A stretch of DNA of 64,000 nt from Mycobacterium alsense. Lineage in GTDB: Bacteria > Actinomycetota > Actinomycetes > Mycobacteriales > Mycobacteriaceae. Made by a program: the position numbers and the translations under genes. How positions within the stretch are numbered: position 1 is the first letter of the stretch; each line of letters starts with the position of its first letter. This document shows, piece after piece, positions 18,585-28,700 of the stretch. Below the pieces are notes generated by a model that had not been told where the DNA came from, did not search any database, and worked only from the letters and a program-made list of their open reading frames with translations. Location of the stretch: assembly GCF_002086635.1 (NCBI RefSeq), contig NZ_MVHD01000014.1:1-64000 (forward strand). The letters run 5' to 3'.

Positions 18585-19403
18585 TCACGGCTCCGGCAGC
18601 GCGCTCCAGTCGGCGGAAAGCCGCGAGCTGAACCGCGGCGCCCGGCGATCCAGAAACGCGCTGACCCCCTCGCGGACGTCGGCGGTCCCCATAACCCGTA
18701 GGTGCAGCAGGGTTTCCAGCGACGCGACCTGTCGCGGGGTGTAGTCGTTGATGGCGGCGTCCCAGAGCAGCCGCTTGCACAACGCCGCCGACATCGGGGC
18801 CACGTGGGCCGCGATGTCGCGGGCCATCTCCAGCGCGTGGTCGAGCACCCGCTCGGCGGGCAGCGCCCGATTGGCGACGCCGAGCGTCACCGCCTCGGCA
18901 CCGGTGAACGTGCGCCCGGTGAGCAGCACCTCGGCCGCCACCCCCAGGCTGGCCAGGTGCGCCAGCGTCCAGTGCGACATGCAGTCCGGGATCACGCCCC
19001 GGCGCACTTGCACCACACCGTATTTGGCGTCCTCGGCGACGATGCGGATGTCGGCCTGCAGGGCGATGGTCAGCCCGATGCCGATGGCGTGGCCGTTGAG
19101 CGCCGCGATCACCGGCTTGCGCAGCTCGAAGGCGGGCGGGTCGATCGGCGACGCGGAGAACGCGCTGTCGTCCGGCGGGGCGTCGAACGGCGAGATGTTG
19201 CCCGAGAAGTCCGCGCCCACGCAGAAGGCGCGCCCCGCTCCGGTCACCACGATGGCGCGGACGTCGTCGTCACCGTCGCAGTCCCGGTAGGCCTGGCTCA
19301 GCAGCCGGCCCATGTCGGCCGTGTAGGCGTTGAGGTGGTCGGGGCGGTTGAGCGTCAGCACCGCCACGCCCTCGTCGATGTCGATCGTCAGGTCGGCACT
19401 CAT
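18585..19403 (-). CDS. Enoyl-CoA hydratase/isomerase family protein
   Basis: Crotonase-fold protein of 272 residues. The N-terminal LTLNRPDHLNAYT and the oxyanion-hole segment AFCVGADFSG (about 60-69) are seen. The second oxyanion glycine lies in ALNGHAIGIGLTIALQADIRI (about 100-120). The usual hydratase glutamates are not obvious (DAKYGVVQVRRGVIPD), so it may be an isomerase or thioesterase-like member. It follows the LON-domain gene by 12 bases on the same strand. Its CoA substrate is unknown. Confidence 0.87.
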   Translation of the reverse strand: MSADLTIDIDEGVAVLTLNRPDHLNAYTADMGRLLSQAYRDCDGDDDVRAIVVTGAGRAFCVGADFSGNISPFDAPPDDSAFSASPIDPPAFELRKPVIAALNGHAIGIGLTIALQADIRIVAEDAKYGVVQVRRGVIPDCMSHWTLAHLASLGVAAEVLLTGRTFTGAEAVTLGVANRALPAERVLDHALEMARDIAAHVAPMSAALCKRLLWDAAINDYTPRQVASLETLLHLRVMGTADVREGVSAFLDRRAPRFSSRLSADWSALPEP

Positions 19404-19415
19404 CGCCTGGCCCCC

Positions 19416-20060
19416 CTATTCGGACAGCTGGAACTCCACCATGTCGGCGAGCGCGTCGACGGCCTCGCCGAGCGCGGCAAGCCGATCCGCGGCCGACGGC
19501 GCCGACAACACCGCGTAGCGGTCGGCCGCGCCGATCGGGAGGCGCGCGGCCAGCGCGAACAGCCGCCGCCCGGGGTCGGCCGCATCGTCGTGCCGGTAGC
19601 CCAGCACCGCCTCGCGCTCCGGCAGCCGCGCGCCGCGGGCCTCGGCGATCCGCCCGAACACGGCGAGCACGCGGTCCTCGAGGTCGAGCAGCCCCGCCTC
19701 GCTCACCGCATCCCCGGGCTCGTCGGGCCAGACCGTCACCGTCGCGCGCGGGTACGGGTCGTCGGGCAGCCACCGCGACACCCGGATCCGCTCGCCGGTC
19801 CGGCAGCGCAGCGCGTACCGGCCCGCGCCGAGGTCGGCGTGTTCGGCGATCCGGGACAGCACGCCGACGTCGCAGCGCGAGTCGCCGCCGCCGACCTCGC
19901 GGCCCTGCGCGATCAGCACGACGCCGAACGGCTCGTCGCGCTGAAGGCAGCGCCGCACCAGCGCGCCGTAGCGGGGCTCGAAGATGCGCAACGGCAGGTC
20001 CTGGTCGGGCAGCAGCGCCGACTCGAGCGGAAACATCGCCAGCTCAACGGGATCGGCCAT
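19416..20060 (-). CDS. LON peptidase substrate-binding domain protein (Rv0434-like)
   Basis: Stand-alone LON N-terminal (PUA-like) domain of 214 residues: MFPLESALLPDQDLPLRIFEPRY at the start, then FGVVLIAQGREVGGG and IRVSRWLPDDPYP. There is no ATPase or protease part, so it is not a Lon protease; it may bind peptides or modulate proteolysis. Its ATG overlaps the stop of the YbdK-type ligase gene upstream (ATGA), so the two are coupled. Matches Rv0434 (217 residues as recalled). Confidence 0.88.
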   Translation of the reverse strand: MADPVELAMFPLESALLPDQDLPLRIFEPRYGALVRRCLQRDEPFGVVLIAQGREVGGGDSRCDVGVLSRIAEHADLGAGRYALRCRTGERIRVSRWLPDDPYPRATVTVWPDEPGDAVSEAGLLDLEDRVLAVFGRIAEARGARLPEREAVLGYRHDDAADPGRRLFALAARLPIGAADRYAVLSAPSAADRLAALGEAVDALADMVEFQLSE

Positions 20061-21190
20061 CAGATGTCCAACTCACCCACCAGCGCGTCGACGACGGCGC
20101 GCAGGTCGCCGTCGTGCTCCTCGGCCACCCGGCGCTGCCGCTGATACGAGGCGCCCAGCCGCGGGATCTCGGCCACGGCGGCCAGTTCGTCGCTGCAGTG
20201 CAGCGACGCGGCCACCGGCTCGAGCCGATTCAGCACGTCGTCGAGGTCCTCGGTGACCAGGCGCTCGTTGCTCTCGGCGTCCAGGATGATCACCGCGTCC
20301 AATCCGTAACGGGCAGCGCGCCACTTGTTTTCCTGAACATGCCAAGGCGGCATCGTCGGCAGGCTCTCGCCGGCGTCGAGCCTGCGGTCCAGGTCCACGA
20401 CCAGGCAGTGGGTCAGCGCGACCAGCGCGCCGAGCTCGCGCAGGTTGGACACGCCGTCGCAGACCCGGACCTCCAGCGTGCCCAGGTGCGGCGACGGCCT
20501 GATGTCCCAACGGATCTCGTCCATGTGGTCGATGATGCCGGTCTTCTTCTGGTCGTAGACGAAACCCTCGAACTCCCACCATCTTTGGAAGTGAAACGGC
20601 AACCCGGCGGTGGGCAGCTGCTGGAACATCATCGCGCGGTTGCTGGCGTATCCGGTGTCCTCCCCGCCCCACCACGGCGAGGACGCCGACAGCGCCAACA
20701 GGTGGGGGTAGTACTTCAACAGCGAGGTCATGATCGGCATCACCTTGTTCGCCGACGAGATCCCGACGTGCACGTGCAGCCCCCAGATCAGCATCTGGCG
20801 GCCCCACCACTGGGTGCGTTTGATGAGCTCGGCGTAGCGCGGCGCGTCGGTCAGCTTCTGCGCGGACCACTGCGCGAACGGATGGGTGCCCGCGCAGAAC
20901 AGCTCCATGCCGCGGTCCCGGACCACCTGACGGGCCGGGCGCAGCGTCTCGCGCAGGTCCTCCATCGCCTGCGCGGTGCAGTCACAGATGCCGCTGACCA
21001 CCTCGACGGTGTTGCGCAGCAATTCCTTGTGCACGCGCGGGTTTTCGCCGATCTCGGCGATGACCGCGGTGGCCTCGTTGCTCAGGTCGCGGGTCTTCGC
21101 GTCGACGAGCGCGAACTCCCATTCGACACCGATGGTCGGCCGCGGCGAGGGCGCGAAATCGATACGGGCTCGGGGCCTGCTACCCGGCAC
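20060..21190 (-). CDS. ybdK: Putative glutamate-cysteine ligase-like carboxylate-amine ligase YbdK
   Basis: ATP-grasp-like GCS2 family enzyme of 376 residues, the length of Rv0433. Motifs include [12 protein letters not shown] (residues about 19-30), [26 protein letters not shown] and a late [13 protein letters not shown]. coli YbdK has weak glutamate-cysteine ligase activity; the role in mycobacteria, which make mycothiol instead of glutathione, is open. I start at GTG 21190, which overlaps the sodC end by 11 bases; an ATG at 21226 would add 12 residues. Coupled to the LON-domain gene downstream. Confidence 0.9.
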   Translation of the reverse strand: MPGSRPRARIDFAPSPRPTIGVEWEFALVDAKTRDLSNEATAVIAEIGENPRVHKELLRNTVEVVSGICDCTAQAMEDLRETLRPARQVVRDRGMELFCAGTHPFAQWSAQKLTDAPRYAELIKRTQWWGRQMLIWGLHVHVGISSANKVMPIMTSLLKYYPHLLALSASSPWWGGEDTGYASNRAMMFQQLPTAGLPFHFQRWWEFEGFVYDQKKTGIIDHMDEIRWDIRPSPHLGTLEVRVCDGVSNLRELGALVALTHCLVVDLDRRLDAGESLPTMPPWHVQENKWRAARYGLDAVIILDAESNERLVTEDLDDVLNRLEPVAASLHCSDELAAVAEIPRLGASYQRQRRVAEEHDGDLRAVVDALVGELDI

Positions 21191-21893
21191 CGATGACACC
21201 GCACGCCACCCGCTTGCCGGCGTCACCGGTGGCCATCGTCTCCTGGTCGGGACCCGGTGTTCCGTTGGCCTGGCTGTAGCGCTCCGGCGGGATGTTGGCG
21301 AAGTTGTCGGCGCCGGCGTGAATCATGATCGCGGTCTTCTCGCCGGCCAGCAGGTCGTCCATGGTGAACGCGTCGGTGGTGGTCACCAGCATCCCGACGC
21401 CGTCCTTGCGGACCTGGATCGAGGTCAAATCGCCGCTGGCGGGATGGGCGGAATGCCCGGGCACCTGGAAGTGGCCGCCCGCGGACAGGAAGTCGCCCGG
21501 CGCGCCCCCGGTCGGGGCCGTCGAATTGGCCTCGCACTTGCCCACCTTGTGGATGTGCACGCCGTGGAAGCCGGGCGTGAGGCGGCCGGCGCCCGAGGTC
21601 GCGATCGTGATCGTGGCGTAGCCGTTGGAGAAATCGAACTTGGCGGTCGCGACCTCAACCCCGTCCGGGCCCTTCAGCCGGGTGGTGATGCTGTGCGCCG
21701 CGGGTTGCTGCTCCGCGCCGTCGGTGCCCGACGCGGCCGTCGGCGGGTTCGACCCGGTCCATACCGCCGGCGTGGTGCCCGGGACCGTCGACGCGTGCTG
21801 GGGCGACGAGCACGCGCCCACCAAGGCCGCGATGGAGAGGGCGGACAGGGCGGCGGCAGCGGCGTTGCGGTGCTTGGGCATAACGAAGGGCAT
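21180..21893 (-). CDS. sodC: Superoxide dismutase [Cu-Zn], lipoprotein
   Basis: Extracytoplasmic enzyme that removes superoxide at the cell envelope. The protein has 237 residues, with a signal peptide ending in lipobox VGAC (Cys about 28). Copper-site histidines are in [12 protein letters not shown] and [17 protein letters not shown]; the C-terminal GKRVACGVI carries the disulfide Cys and the active-site Arg. The sequence follows the M. tuberculosis SodC pattern, whose zinc site is incomplete. ATG 21893 is six bases after TAGGCT; ATG 21881 is the alternative. Orthologue of Rv0432. Confidence 0.94.
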   Translation of the reverse strand: MPFVMPKHRNAAAAALSALSIAALVGACSSPQHASTVPGTTPAVWTGSNPPTAASGTDGAEQQPAAHSITTRLKGPDGVEVATAKFDFSNGYATITIATSGAGRLTPGFHGVHIHKVGKCEANSTAPTGGAPGDFLSAGGHFQVPGHSAHPASGDLTSIQVRKDGVGMLVTTTDAFTMDDLLAGEKTAIMIHAGADNFANIPPERYSQANGTPGPDQETMATGDAGKRVACGVIGAG

Positions 21894-21908
21894 AGCGGAA
21901 GCCTAACG

Positions 21909-22382
21909 TCAGCCGGTCACCAAAACGATGACGCCGGGCGGCTGGCCGTCGAGCGGGGGGATCCGCGGCTGCACCGGCGCACCCAGCTTCTGGCCCACCG
22001 CGTCCGCGGTGGCGTGCTCCCCGTCGGCGTCGGTGAAATACACCGTGGTGGTCGCGACATCCGGGACCGCCAGGTTGCCGACGTCGGTGACCTTGAACCC
22101 CGCGGCGGTCAGTTGATCCTTGGTGCGCGCGGCGACGCCCTCCTTGGAGGAGATGTTGTACACGCGCACCTCGGCCTTGGTCGCCGGAGAGTTGTTCGGG
22201 GTGGCCGACGCGCTGGTGGTGCTGGTCTGGGTGGAGACCGGCGACGCCGACTCGTCGTCGGAGTTCCCGGACGAACCCAGCGCCTGCCACCCGAGCAGCA
22301 GGAAGATGACGCCGAGGAACAGCAGCACCATCACCATCGCCCGCAGCGGTAGCCCGGTGGAGTCGGGAACGCGTTCTTTCAT
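21909..22382 (-). CDS. virR: VirR-like LytR C-terminal domain membrane protein (Rv0431)
   Basis: Single-pass membrane protein of 157 residues: short cytoplasmic start, one helix (AMVMVLLFLGVIFLLLGW, about 15-33), a Ser/Thr/Pro linker, then an LytR_C domain (VRVYNISSKEGVAARTKDQLTAAGF to the end). VirR of M. tuberculosis affects extracellular vesicle release and envelope integrity; that role is taken from the orthologue. I start at ATG 22382 (MKERVPDS), seven bases after TACAGT, rather than ATG 22391. sodC follows closely. Confidence 0.88.
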   Translation of the reverse strand: MKERVPDSTGLPLRAMVMVLLFLGVIFLLLGWQALGSSGNSDDESASPVSTQTSTTSASATPNNSPATKAEVRVYNISSKEGVAARTKDQLTAAGFKVTDVGNLAVPDVATTTVYFTDADGEHATADAVGQKLGAPVQPRIPPLDGQPPGVIVLVTG

Positions 22383-22434
22383 CGAGCCCACTGTAGCCAG
22401 GAATGCGCCCGGGCCGGCACAGGCACGGGGCCGG

Positions 22435-22743
22435 TCAGGTCACCTCGAAGCCGAGGCGGCGCGCCGCGCGCGCCTTTTGCCGGCTGGCGCGCAGCCGCCG
22501 GAGCCGCTTCACCAGCATCGGGTCGGCGGCCAGCGCCTCGGGCCGATCGACGAGCGCGTTGAGCACCTGGTAGTAGCGCGTCGCCGACATCGAGAACAGC
22601 TCTTTGATGGCGTCTTCCTTGACTCCCGCGTACTTCCACCACTGGCGCTCGAACGCCAGGATGTCGTGTTCACGGCGGGTGAGGCCATCGGCGATTTCAG
22701 CGTCGTCCCCCGATCGATTTGCCCGCGCCATGGCGCTGTCCAT
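22435..22743 (-). CDS. DUF3263 protein (Rv0430-like)
   Basis: Small basic protein of 102 residues, almost entirely helical: REHDILAFERQWWKYAG, then EAIKELFSMSATRYYQVLNALVDRPEAL and an Arg/Lys-rich end. The middle looks like a helix-turn-helix, so nucleic-acid binding is plausible but unproven. ATG 22743 has a ribosome binding site (AGGGGAG), giving the same length as Rv0430. It lies upstream of virR on the same strand, in the same order as M. tuberculosis. Confidence 0.87.
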   Translation of the reverse strand: MDSAMARANRSGDDAEIADGLTRREHDILAFERQWWKYAGVKEDAIKELFSMSATRYYQVLNALVDRPEALAADPMLVKRLRRLRASRQKARAARRLGFEVT

Positions 22744-22923
22744 ATCGCTCCCCTGGACCCTTCCGGCGATTCTCAACGTGCTCGTATGACTTGACTTATA
22801 TAGGGGCATGTTTCGGCGAATATTGAACCACGCCGCGAACCCTCAAGCCGTAATCCAGGCCCGCGAGTCTCCCTATTGACGCGATTGCCCCCCGCCGCGT
22901 CGCCGCGCCTAAGCTAGCCGATC

Positions 22924-23517
22924 ATGGCAGTCGTACCCATACGCATCGTCGGAGACCCGGTCCTGCACACCCCGACGACGCCGGTGGCCGTCGGCGCCGA
23001 CGGTTCGCTGCCGCCGGAGCTGCCGGAGCTGATCGCCACCATGTACGACACCATGGACGCCGCGCACGGCGTCGGCCTGGCCGCCAACCAGATCGGGTAC
23101 TCACTGCGGCTGTTCGTCTACGACTGCGCCGAGGACCGCGGCCTGACCGACCGCCGCCGCGGCGTCGTCATCAACCCGGTCCTGGAAACCTCCGAGATTC
23201 CCGAAACCATGCCGGACCCGGGCACCGACGAGGAGGGCTGCCTGTCGGTTCCCGGCGAATCGTTCCCCACCGGCCGGGCGAAGTGGGCGCGGGTGACCGG
23301 GCTCGACGCCGACGGCAGCCCGATCGCCATCGAGGGCACCGACCTGTTCGCGCGGATGTTGCAGCACGAGACCGGGCACCTGGACGGCTTCCTGTACCTC
23401 GACCGCCTCATCGGCCGGTTCGCGCGCAGCGCGAAACGCGCGGTGAAGTCCCATGGCTGGGGCGTTCCCGGCCTGTCGTGGCTACCGGGCGAGGGGCCGG
23501 ATCCGTTCGGTCACTGA
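22924..23517 (+). CDS. def: Peptide deformylase
   Basis: Removes the formyl group from nascent proteins using a bound metal. The protein has 197 residues. All three PDF motifs are present: [10 protein letters not shown] (49-58), EEGCLSVPG (103-111, Cys106) and QHETGHLDG (147-155, His148, His152, catalytic Glu149). ATG 22924 is eight bases after TAAGCT. The stop overlaps the next gene's ATG (TGATG). Orthologue of Rv0429c, with the same length. Confidence 0.97.
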   Translation: MAVVPIRIVGDPVLHTPTTPVAVGADGSLPPELPELIATMYDTMDAAHGVGLAANQIGYSLRLFVYDCAEDRGLTDRRRGVVINPVLETSEIPETMPDPGTDEEGCLSVPGESFPTGRAKWARVTGLDADGSPIAIEGTDLFARMLQHETGHLDGFLYLDRLIGRFARSAKRAVKSHGWGVPGLSWLPGEGPDPFGH

Positions 23518-24299
23518 TGGTCTCGTGGCCGGTCCTCGGGACGCGGGTGACGGTTCGCTACCGGCGCCCGACGGGCTCGGTGCCGCCGCTGACCGATGTG
23601 GTCGGACACCTGCTGGCGGTCGACCCGGTGGTGCGGGTGCGCACCAAGACGGGCGCGGTCGTCGAGTGCGCGCCCGCCGACGTCGTCGCGCTGCGGGAGC
23701 TGACCGACGCACCCGTGCGCACCTCCGAGATCCGGGCGCTCGAGCGCGCGGCCGCGGCGGCGCACCCCGGCGACGAGCACGCCTGGCTCGGCGGGTGGCT
23801 GCTGCGCGCCGGGAAGGGCGGTGGCTTCGCCGCCAATTCGGCCATGCCGCTGGATGTTTCGGCCGATGCAAGCGCGATCGGAGGCATCGTCGCGTGGTAC
23901 GCCGCCCGCGCCCGGACGCCGCGGCTGGGCATCCCGGACCGGTTGCTGCCGGTGCCGCCCGGCTGGGTGTGCGAACTCGTCGAGCGGGTGATGGTGCGCG
24001 ACGTGGAGCCCGGCGCACCGCCGGGGAGTCACGCCGGCGTGGCCGTCGACGCCCAACGCCACGCTGACGTGTCCGACGCGCCCGACGGCACCCGCTGGGT
24101 GGGCCTGTCGCTCGCGGGCACGCGGGACACCGCGCGCGGTGCGGCCTTGTTGGCGTGGGGCGCAAGCCGCGGCGCCACCCGCGGCTACCTGCGGGTGCAC
24201 GACGCCGAGGGCGCCGCGCTGGCCGAGGCTTTGGGGTTCCGGCTGCACCACCACACCCGGTATTTCCCCCTGGGCTCGCCGACCGGCCCGGCCCGATAG
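23517..24299 (+). CDS. Rv0428c-like GNAT-family protein, shortened
   Basis: Protein of 260 residues. The N-terminal 60 residues form a small barrel-like part (LGTRVTVRYRRPTGSVPPLTDVVGH). The middle LGGWLLRAGKGGGFAANSAMPL matches the substrate side of GNAT fusions. The C-terminal part should bind acetyl-CoA, but the usual R/Q-x-x-G-x-G/A loop is not visible; the region reads WVGLSLAGTRDTARGAALLAWG. As I recall, Rv0428c has 302 residues, so about 40 are missing just before this point. Activity is therefore doubtful. Its ATG overlaps the def stop. Confidence 0.72.
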   Translation: MVSWPVLGTRVTVRYRRPTGSVPPLTDVVGHLLAVDPVVRVRTKTGAVVECAPADVVALRELTDAPVRTSEIRALERAAAAAHPGDEHAWLGGWLLRAGKGGGFAANSAMPLDVSADASAIGGIVAWYAARARTPRLGIPDRLLPVPPGWVCELVERVMVRDVEPGAPPGSHAGVAVDAQRHADVSDAPDGTRWVGLSLAGTRDTARGAALLAWGASRGATRGYLRVHDAEGAALAEALGFRLHHHTRYFPLGSPTGPAR

Positions 24300-24308
24300 C
24301 GTCTAAAC

Positions 24309-25175
24309 ATGCCCGACGGCCCCGTTGACGGCGGCGCCCCGCGACTGAGGCTGGCCACCTGGAACGTCAACTCCATTCGCACCCGGCTGGGCCGCGTCAC
24401 CGACTGGCTGGCGCGCGCCGACGTCGACGTGCTGGCCATGCAGGAGACCAAGTGCGCCGACGGCCAATTCCCCACGCTGCCGTTGTTCGAACTCGGCTAC
24501 GAGGTGGCCCACGTCGGTTTCAACCAATGGAATGGCGTCGCCATCGCCTCGCGCGTCGGGCTCGATGACGTGCGGGTCGGTTTCGAGGGTCAGCCCACCT
24601 GGTCCGGCAAGCCGGAGGTCGCCGCCACGGCCGAGGCGAGGGCGCTGGGCGCCACCTGCGGCGGTATCCGGGTGTGGAGCCTCTACGTCCCCAATGGGCG
24701 CGCGCTGGGCGACCCGCATTACTTCTACAAATTGGATTGGCTTGCCGCGCTTCGTGATGCGGCTGCGGGCTGGCTGCGCGACGATCCCGCGGCGCCGATC
24801 GCCCTGGCCGGCGATTGGAACATCGCCCCGACCGACGAGGACGTGTGGAGCACCGAGTTCTATGCCGGGGCCACGCACGTTTCCGAGCCCGAGCGCCGGG
24901 CCTTCAACGCCATCGTCGACGCGCAATTCACCGATGTGGTACGGCCTTTCGCTCCGGGCCCCGGCGTCTACACCTACTGGGACTACACCCAGCTGCGATT
25001 CCCGAAGCGGCAGGGCATGCGCATCGACTTCATCCTCGCCTCACCGGCGTTGGCCGCGCGGGTCACCGACGCGCAGATCGTCCGCGACGAACGCAAGGGC
25101 AAGGCGCCCAGCGACCACGCCCCGGTGTTCATCGATATCAGTATGCAACATTATGCATCGGATATGAATTTGTAG
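24309..25175 (+). CDS. xthA: Exodeoxyribonuclease III
   Basis: AP endonuclease/3'-exonuclease of base excision repair, 288 residues. Visible motifs are WNVNSIRTRLGRV (active-site Asn), LAMQETKCAD (metal Glu), YVPNGRALGD, LAGDWNIAPTDEDV (catalytic Asp/Asn) and the end motif SDHAPVFIDI (catalytic His). ATG 24309 is six bases after TAGCGT, so it has a possible leaderless promoter of its own although it follows the GNAT gene by only nine bases. Orthologue of Rv0427c (291 residues). Confidence 0.95.
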   Translation: MPDGPVDGGAPRLRLATWNVNSIRTRLGRVTDWLARADVDVLAMQETKCADGQFPTLPLFELGYEVAHVGFNQWNGVAIASRVGLDDVRVGFEGQPTWSGKPEVAATAEARALGATCGGIRVWSLYVPNGRALGDPHYFYKLDWLAALRDAAAGWLRDDPAAPIALAGDWNIAPTDEDVWSTEFYAGATHVSEPERRAFNAIVDAQFTDVVRPFAPGPGVYTYWDYTQLRFPKRQGMRIDFILASPALAARVTDAQIVRDERKGKAPSDHAPVFIDISMQHYASDMNL

Positions 25176-25284
25176 CGCACGGATCGCCGACACCCCCCAA
25201 CCGGCGTACTGTGATGGCACCAGCGCGTTTTCCAGACGGCTGTTCGCTGTTTGCAGCGAGGAACATCGGGCCCAGGGAGTCATC

Positions 25285-25740
25285 ATGAGTGTCGTCGGCG
25301 GAGCAGTCCGCAACGTAGGACGAACGGTGAACCGCGCGGCGACGGCGACCACCAGCGTCGCGGGCGCCGTCGGCGGCGCGGCGGTGAACGGGGTCGTCGG
25401 CGGTGTCAAGGGGGCCGCCGAGGGCATTCAAACCGGGCTCGACTCGGGCAGGAAGTCGACGGCGGCCGCCGCGCTGGCGATCGGCGCGCTTGGTGTGGCC
25501 GGAATCGTCGAGTGGCCGGTGCTGCTCGCCGTCGGCGGCGGGGCCTTGGTGTTGCAGCGGCTGAGCCGCCAGTCCCAGCAGTCCGCGTCGCCGCCGAAGG
25601 CGAAGCTGACGACCGTGCCGACCGAGCCCGAGGCCCCGGCCAAGGCGCAGAAGGCGCCCGCGCGCAAGGCCCCCGGCAAAGCGGCCAAGAAGACGACCGG
25701 TCGCCGCGCCGGCGCCGCCACGCTGCGCAGCACCAACTGA
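25285..25740 (+). CDS. Small membrane protein with Lys/Ala-rich tail (Rv0426c-like)
   Basis: Protein of 151 residues. The first 60 are Gly/Ala/Val-rich and amphipathic (VVGGAVRNVGRTVNRAATATTSV), the middle is a hydrophobic hairpin (AAALAIGALGVAGIVEWPVLLAVGGGALVL, about 59-88), and the tail is basic and histone-like (KAQKAPARKAPGKAAKKTTGRRAG). The GxxEWPVLLAVGGG hairpin recurs in the 91-residue protein at 30335, so the two flank ctpH as related partners. It has a GGGAG-type ribosome binding site and lies 21 bases upstream of ctpH. Function unknown. Confidence 0.78.
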   Translation: MSVVGGAVRNVGRTVNRAATATTSVAGAVGGAAVNGVVGGVKGAAEGIQTGLDSGRKSTAAAALAIGALGVAGIVEWPVLLAVGGGALVLQRLSRQSQQSASPPKAKLTTVPTEPEAPAKAQKAPARKAPGKAAKKTTGRRAGAATLRSTN

Positions 25741-25761
25741 GCGGGAACCACTGATCGACTC

Positions 25762-28700
25762 TTGAGCATCACAACATTCATACGACGGTCACTGCCCGCG
25801 CGCGCCGCATCCGCAGGCCTACAGGCCGCCAGGACCGGCATCGAGATCGCCGCGATACCGGTGCGCGAGGGCGCCAGGGCGCTCACCGGCGACCTGCCCC
25901 ACCACGCGCTGCGCCGGCGCTGTTGGCGCGGCAACAACCGCGCCTGGATCGAGGTCCGCGGTCTCGCCGATGCCGCCGACGGCGAACTCGGCCGGGCGGT
26001 GCTCGACGCGCTCCGCGGCCACCCCGGCGTCAGGTCGGTCAGCCTCAACCACCCGCTGTCGCGCGTCGTCGTCGGCATCGGCGATCCGGACACCCCACTG
26101 CGGGACCTGTGCCGGCTGGTCGAGACGGCCGAGCGACGTGAAAAGCCCCGCCGCGCAAGCGAAGACGAGGCGGGGGCGGCGGGGGCGGCAAACCTCCCCG
26201 GTGACGGCATCGTGCTGGCGACGAAGGCGTTGACGATGGCCGCCAACGCCGCCGGGCTGGGCGTCGCGCTCACCGGCCGCGCGATGCGCCTGCCGCCCCT
26301 GCCCGCCGTCGTCGGCGCGAGCGTGACGTTCTTCGACTACCAGCCCTGGTTGCGCCGCCTGCTCGAGGACGCCATCGGCCGGCCGGGCACCGACACCGTG
26401 CTGACGCTGGCCCACGCCACCAGCCACGCCCTGTCCCAGTCGCTGACGTCGTTGTCGATCGGGCTGACGATGCAGTCGCTGCAGGCCGCCGAGGTCCGCG
26501 CCGGGGCACAGCTGTGGGAGCGCCACGAGCCCGAGCTGGCCCGCCACGCCGACCAACCGCGGCCCCCGACCTCGCCGCGGCCGCGGCCGTCGCGGGGCGC
26601 GGAGCGCAGCGTCCGCCGCTTCGCCCTGCTGCAGGCGCTGAGCGCCGGGGCGATCGGCGTCGGCACCCGCAACCCGAACATGGTCGCCACCGCCGTGGCG
26701 GTGACCACCCCCAAGGCCAGCCGCACCACGCCGGAGGCGTTCGCCACCACCCTGGCCCGGGGGCTGGCCGAGCGGCACGCGGTGTTGGCGATGCGCCCGG
26801 AAAGCGTGCGCCGGCTGGACAAGGTCGACGCGATCGTCATCGACCCCCGCATCCTGTGCACCGATGCCCTGCGCGTGGCGCGCATCCGCGGCGCGGAAGG
26901 GGAGCTGTCGGCGGCGTGGAATCGGGCCCTGCTCATGCTGGAAACCAACGGCCTGCGCCCCGGCTGGCGCCCCGTGCCGGGTGCCTCCGGCGGCCGGCAG
27001 GCCGCGAAACTCGAGGCGCTCTTCGTTCCCGCGCACGACCCGTTGGCCGCGGCCGTGGTCGCCGAGGCGCACCGCACCGGGGCGGAGCTGGTCACGCTCG
27101 ACACCGACGCGCTGGACGAGCTGCGGCCCGCGTTCGACGACATCCGCCCGCTGCGGAGCGCCGCGAACGGGTCCTCCGACAGGGCGCTGGACAACGCGCT
27201 CGCGCGGGCGGTCGCCGATCTGCAGCAGGCGGGGCGCCGCGTGGCGGTGCTGTCCTCGGCCGGCGCGCAAGCCCTTTCGGCCGCCGACGTCGCGCTGGGG
27301 GTGCTGCCGCGCCAGGGCCCGCCCCCCTGGCAGGCCGATCTCCTGCTGCCCGACCTCGAGGCCGCCTGGCGGGTGCTGCACGCGCTGCCCGCGGCCCGCG
27401 CCGCCGCGCAGCGCGGCATCGGCATCTCGGCCGGCGCCACCGCGATGGGCTCGCTGTTCATGATCCCGGGTGTGCGCGGCAATCTCGGGCCGCAGACCGT
27501 CAACGTGGGCGCGGCGGCGGGCCTGCTCTCGGGATACCTGCTCGCGCGCGGGACCCTCAACGCGGACACCCCGCGGCCGGCGGCCGCGCACGAGTGGCAC
27601 GCGATGTCGGTGGAGCAGGTCCGCAAGGCGCTGCCCGACGGGCATTCCGGCGAGGCCGCTGTGGACGTCGGGCGGCCCTACCATCCGGCCGCGCAGCCGA
27701 AGGAGTCACTCGCGCAATCGATCTGGCAGCTGGCCAAGGCCGTCCGCGCAGAGCTGTCCGACCCGCTGACGCCGGTGATGGCGCTCGGATCGGCGGCCAG
27801 CGCGGTACTCGGTTCGCCCGTCGACGCCGTGCTGGTGGGCACCGTGCTCACCGGGAACTCGATCCTGGCCGCGGCCCAGCGGCTGCGCGCCGAAAAGCGG
27901 TTGAGCCACTTGCTGGCGCTGCAGATCCCGCCGGCCCGCAGGGTGCTCACCGGCCCGGACGGCCGACGGTGCTACGCCGACGTCGACGCCACGCAACTGC
28001 GGCCCGGAGACGTCATCGAGGTGCGCACCCACGAAGTGGTGCCCGCCGACGCCCGGATCATCGAACAGGTCGACGTCGAGGTCGACGAGTCGGCGCTGAC
28101 CGGCGAGTCGCTGTCGGTGGACAAGCAGGTCGAGGCCACGCCCGGCGCCCCGCTCGCCGAGCGCCGCTGCATGCTGTTCGCCGGGACCACCGTGGTCGCG
28201 GGCACCGCGGTCGCGCTGGTGACCGCGGTGGGCGCCGACACCCAGCAGCGCCGCGCCGCCGAACTCATCTCCGGCGAGCTGTCGTCCGACATCGGCCTGC
28301 AACACCAGCTCGGCCAGCTCACCACGCGGGCGCTTCCGGTCAGCATCACCGGCGGCGCGCTGGTGGGCGCGCTCGGGCTGGTGCGCCGCCTCGGGCTGCA
28401 GCAGGCGGTGTCCAGCGCGATCGCCATCGCCGTGGCCGCCGTCCCCGAGGGAATGCCACTGGTGGCGACGCTGGCGCAGGCGGCCTCAGCCCGACGACTG
28501 ACGAAATTCGGTGCGTTGGTTCGCGTTCCGCGATCGGTCGAGGCGCTGGGCCGCATCGAGGTGGTCTGCTTCGACAAGACCGGGACGCTGTCCGAGAACC
28601 GCCTGCGGGTGTCGGAGGTCCGCCCCGCGGCGGGCTCCTCGGAGGCCGCGAAGGCGGAGGTGTTGCGCTGCGCCGCGCATGCCGCCCCGTGGGCCAACGG

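Noticed and set aside
25819..27684. A 621-codon minus-strand frame opposite ctpH
   Set aside because: Arg/Gly/Pro-rich, no family resemblance; mirrors the third-position bias of ctpH.
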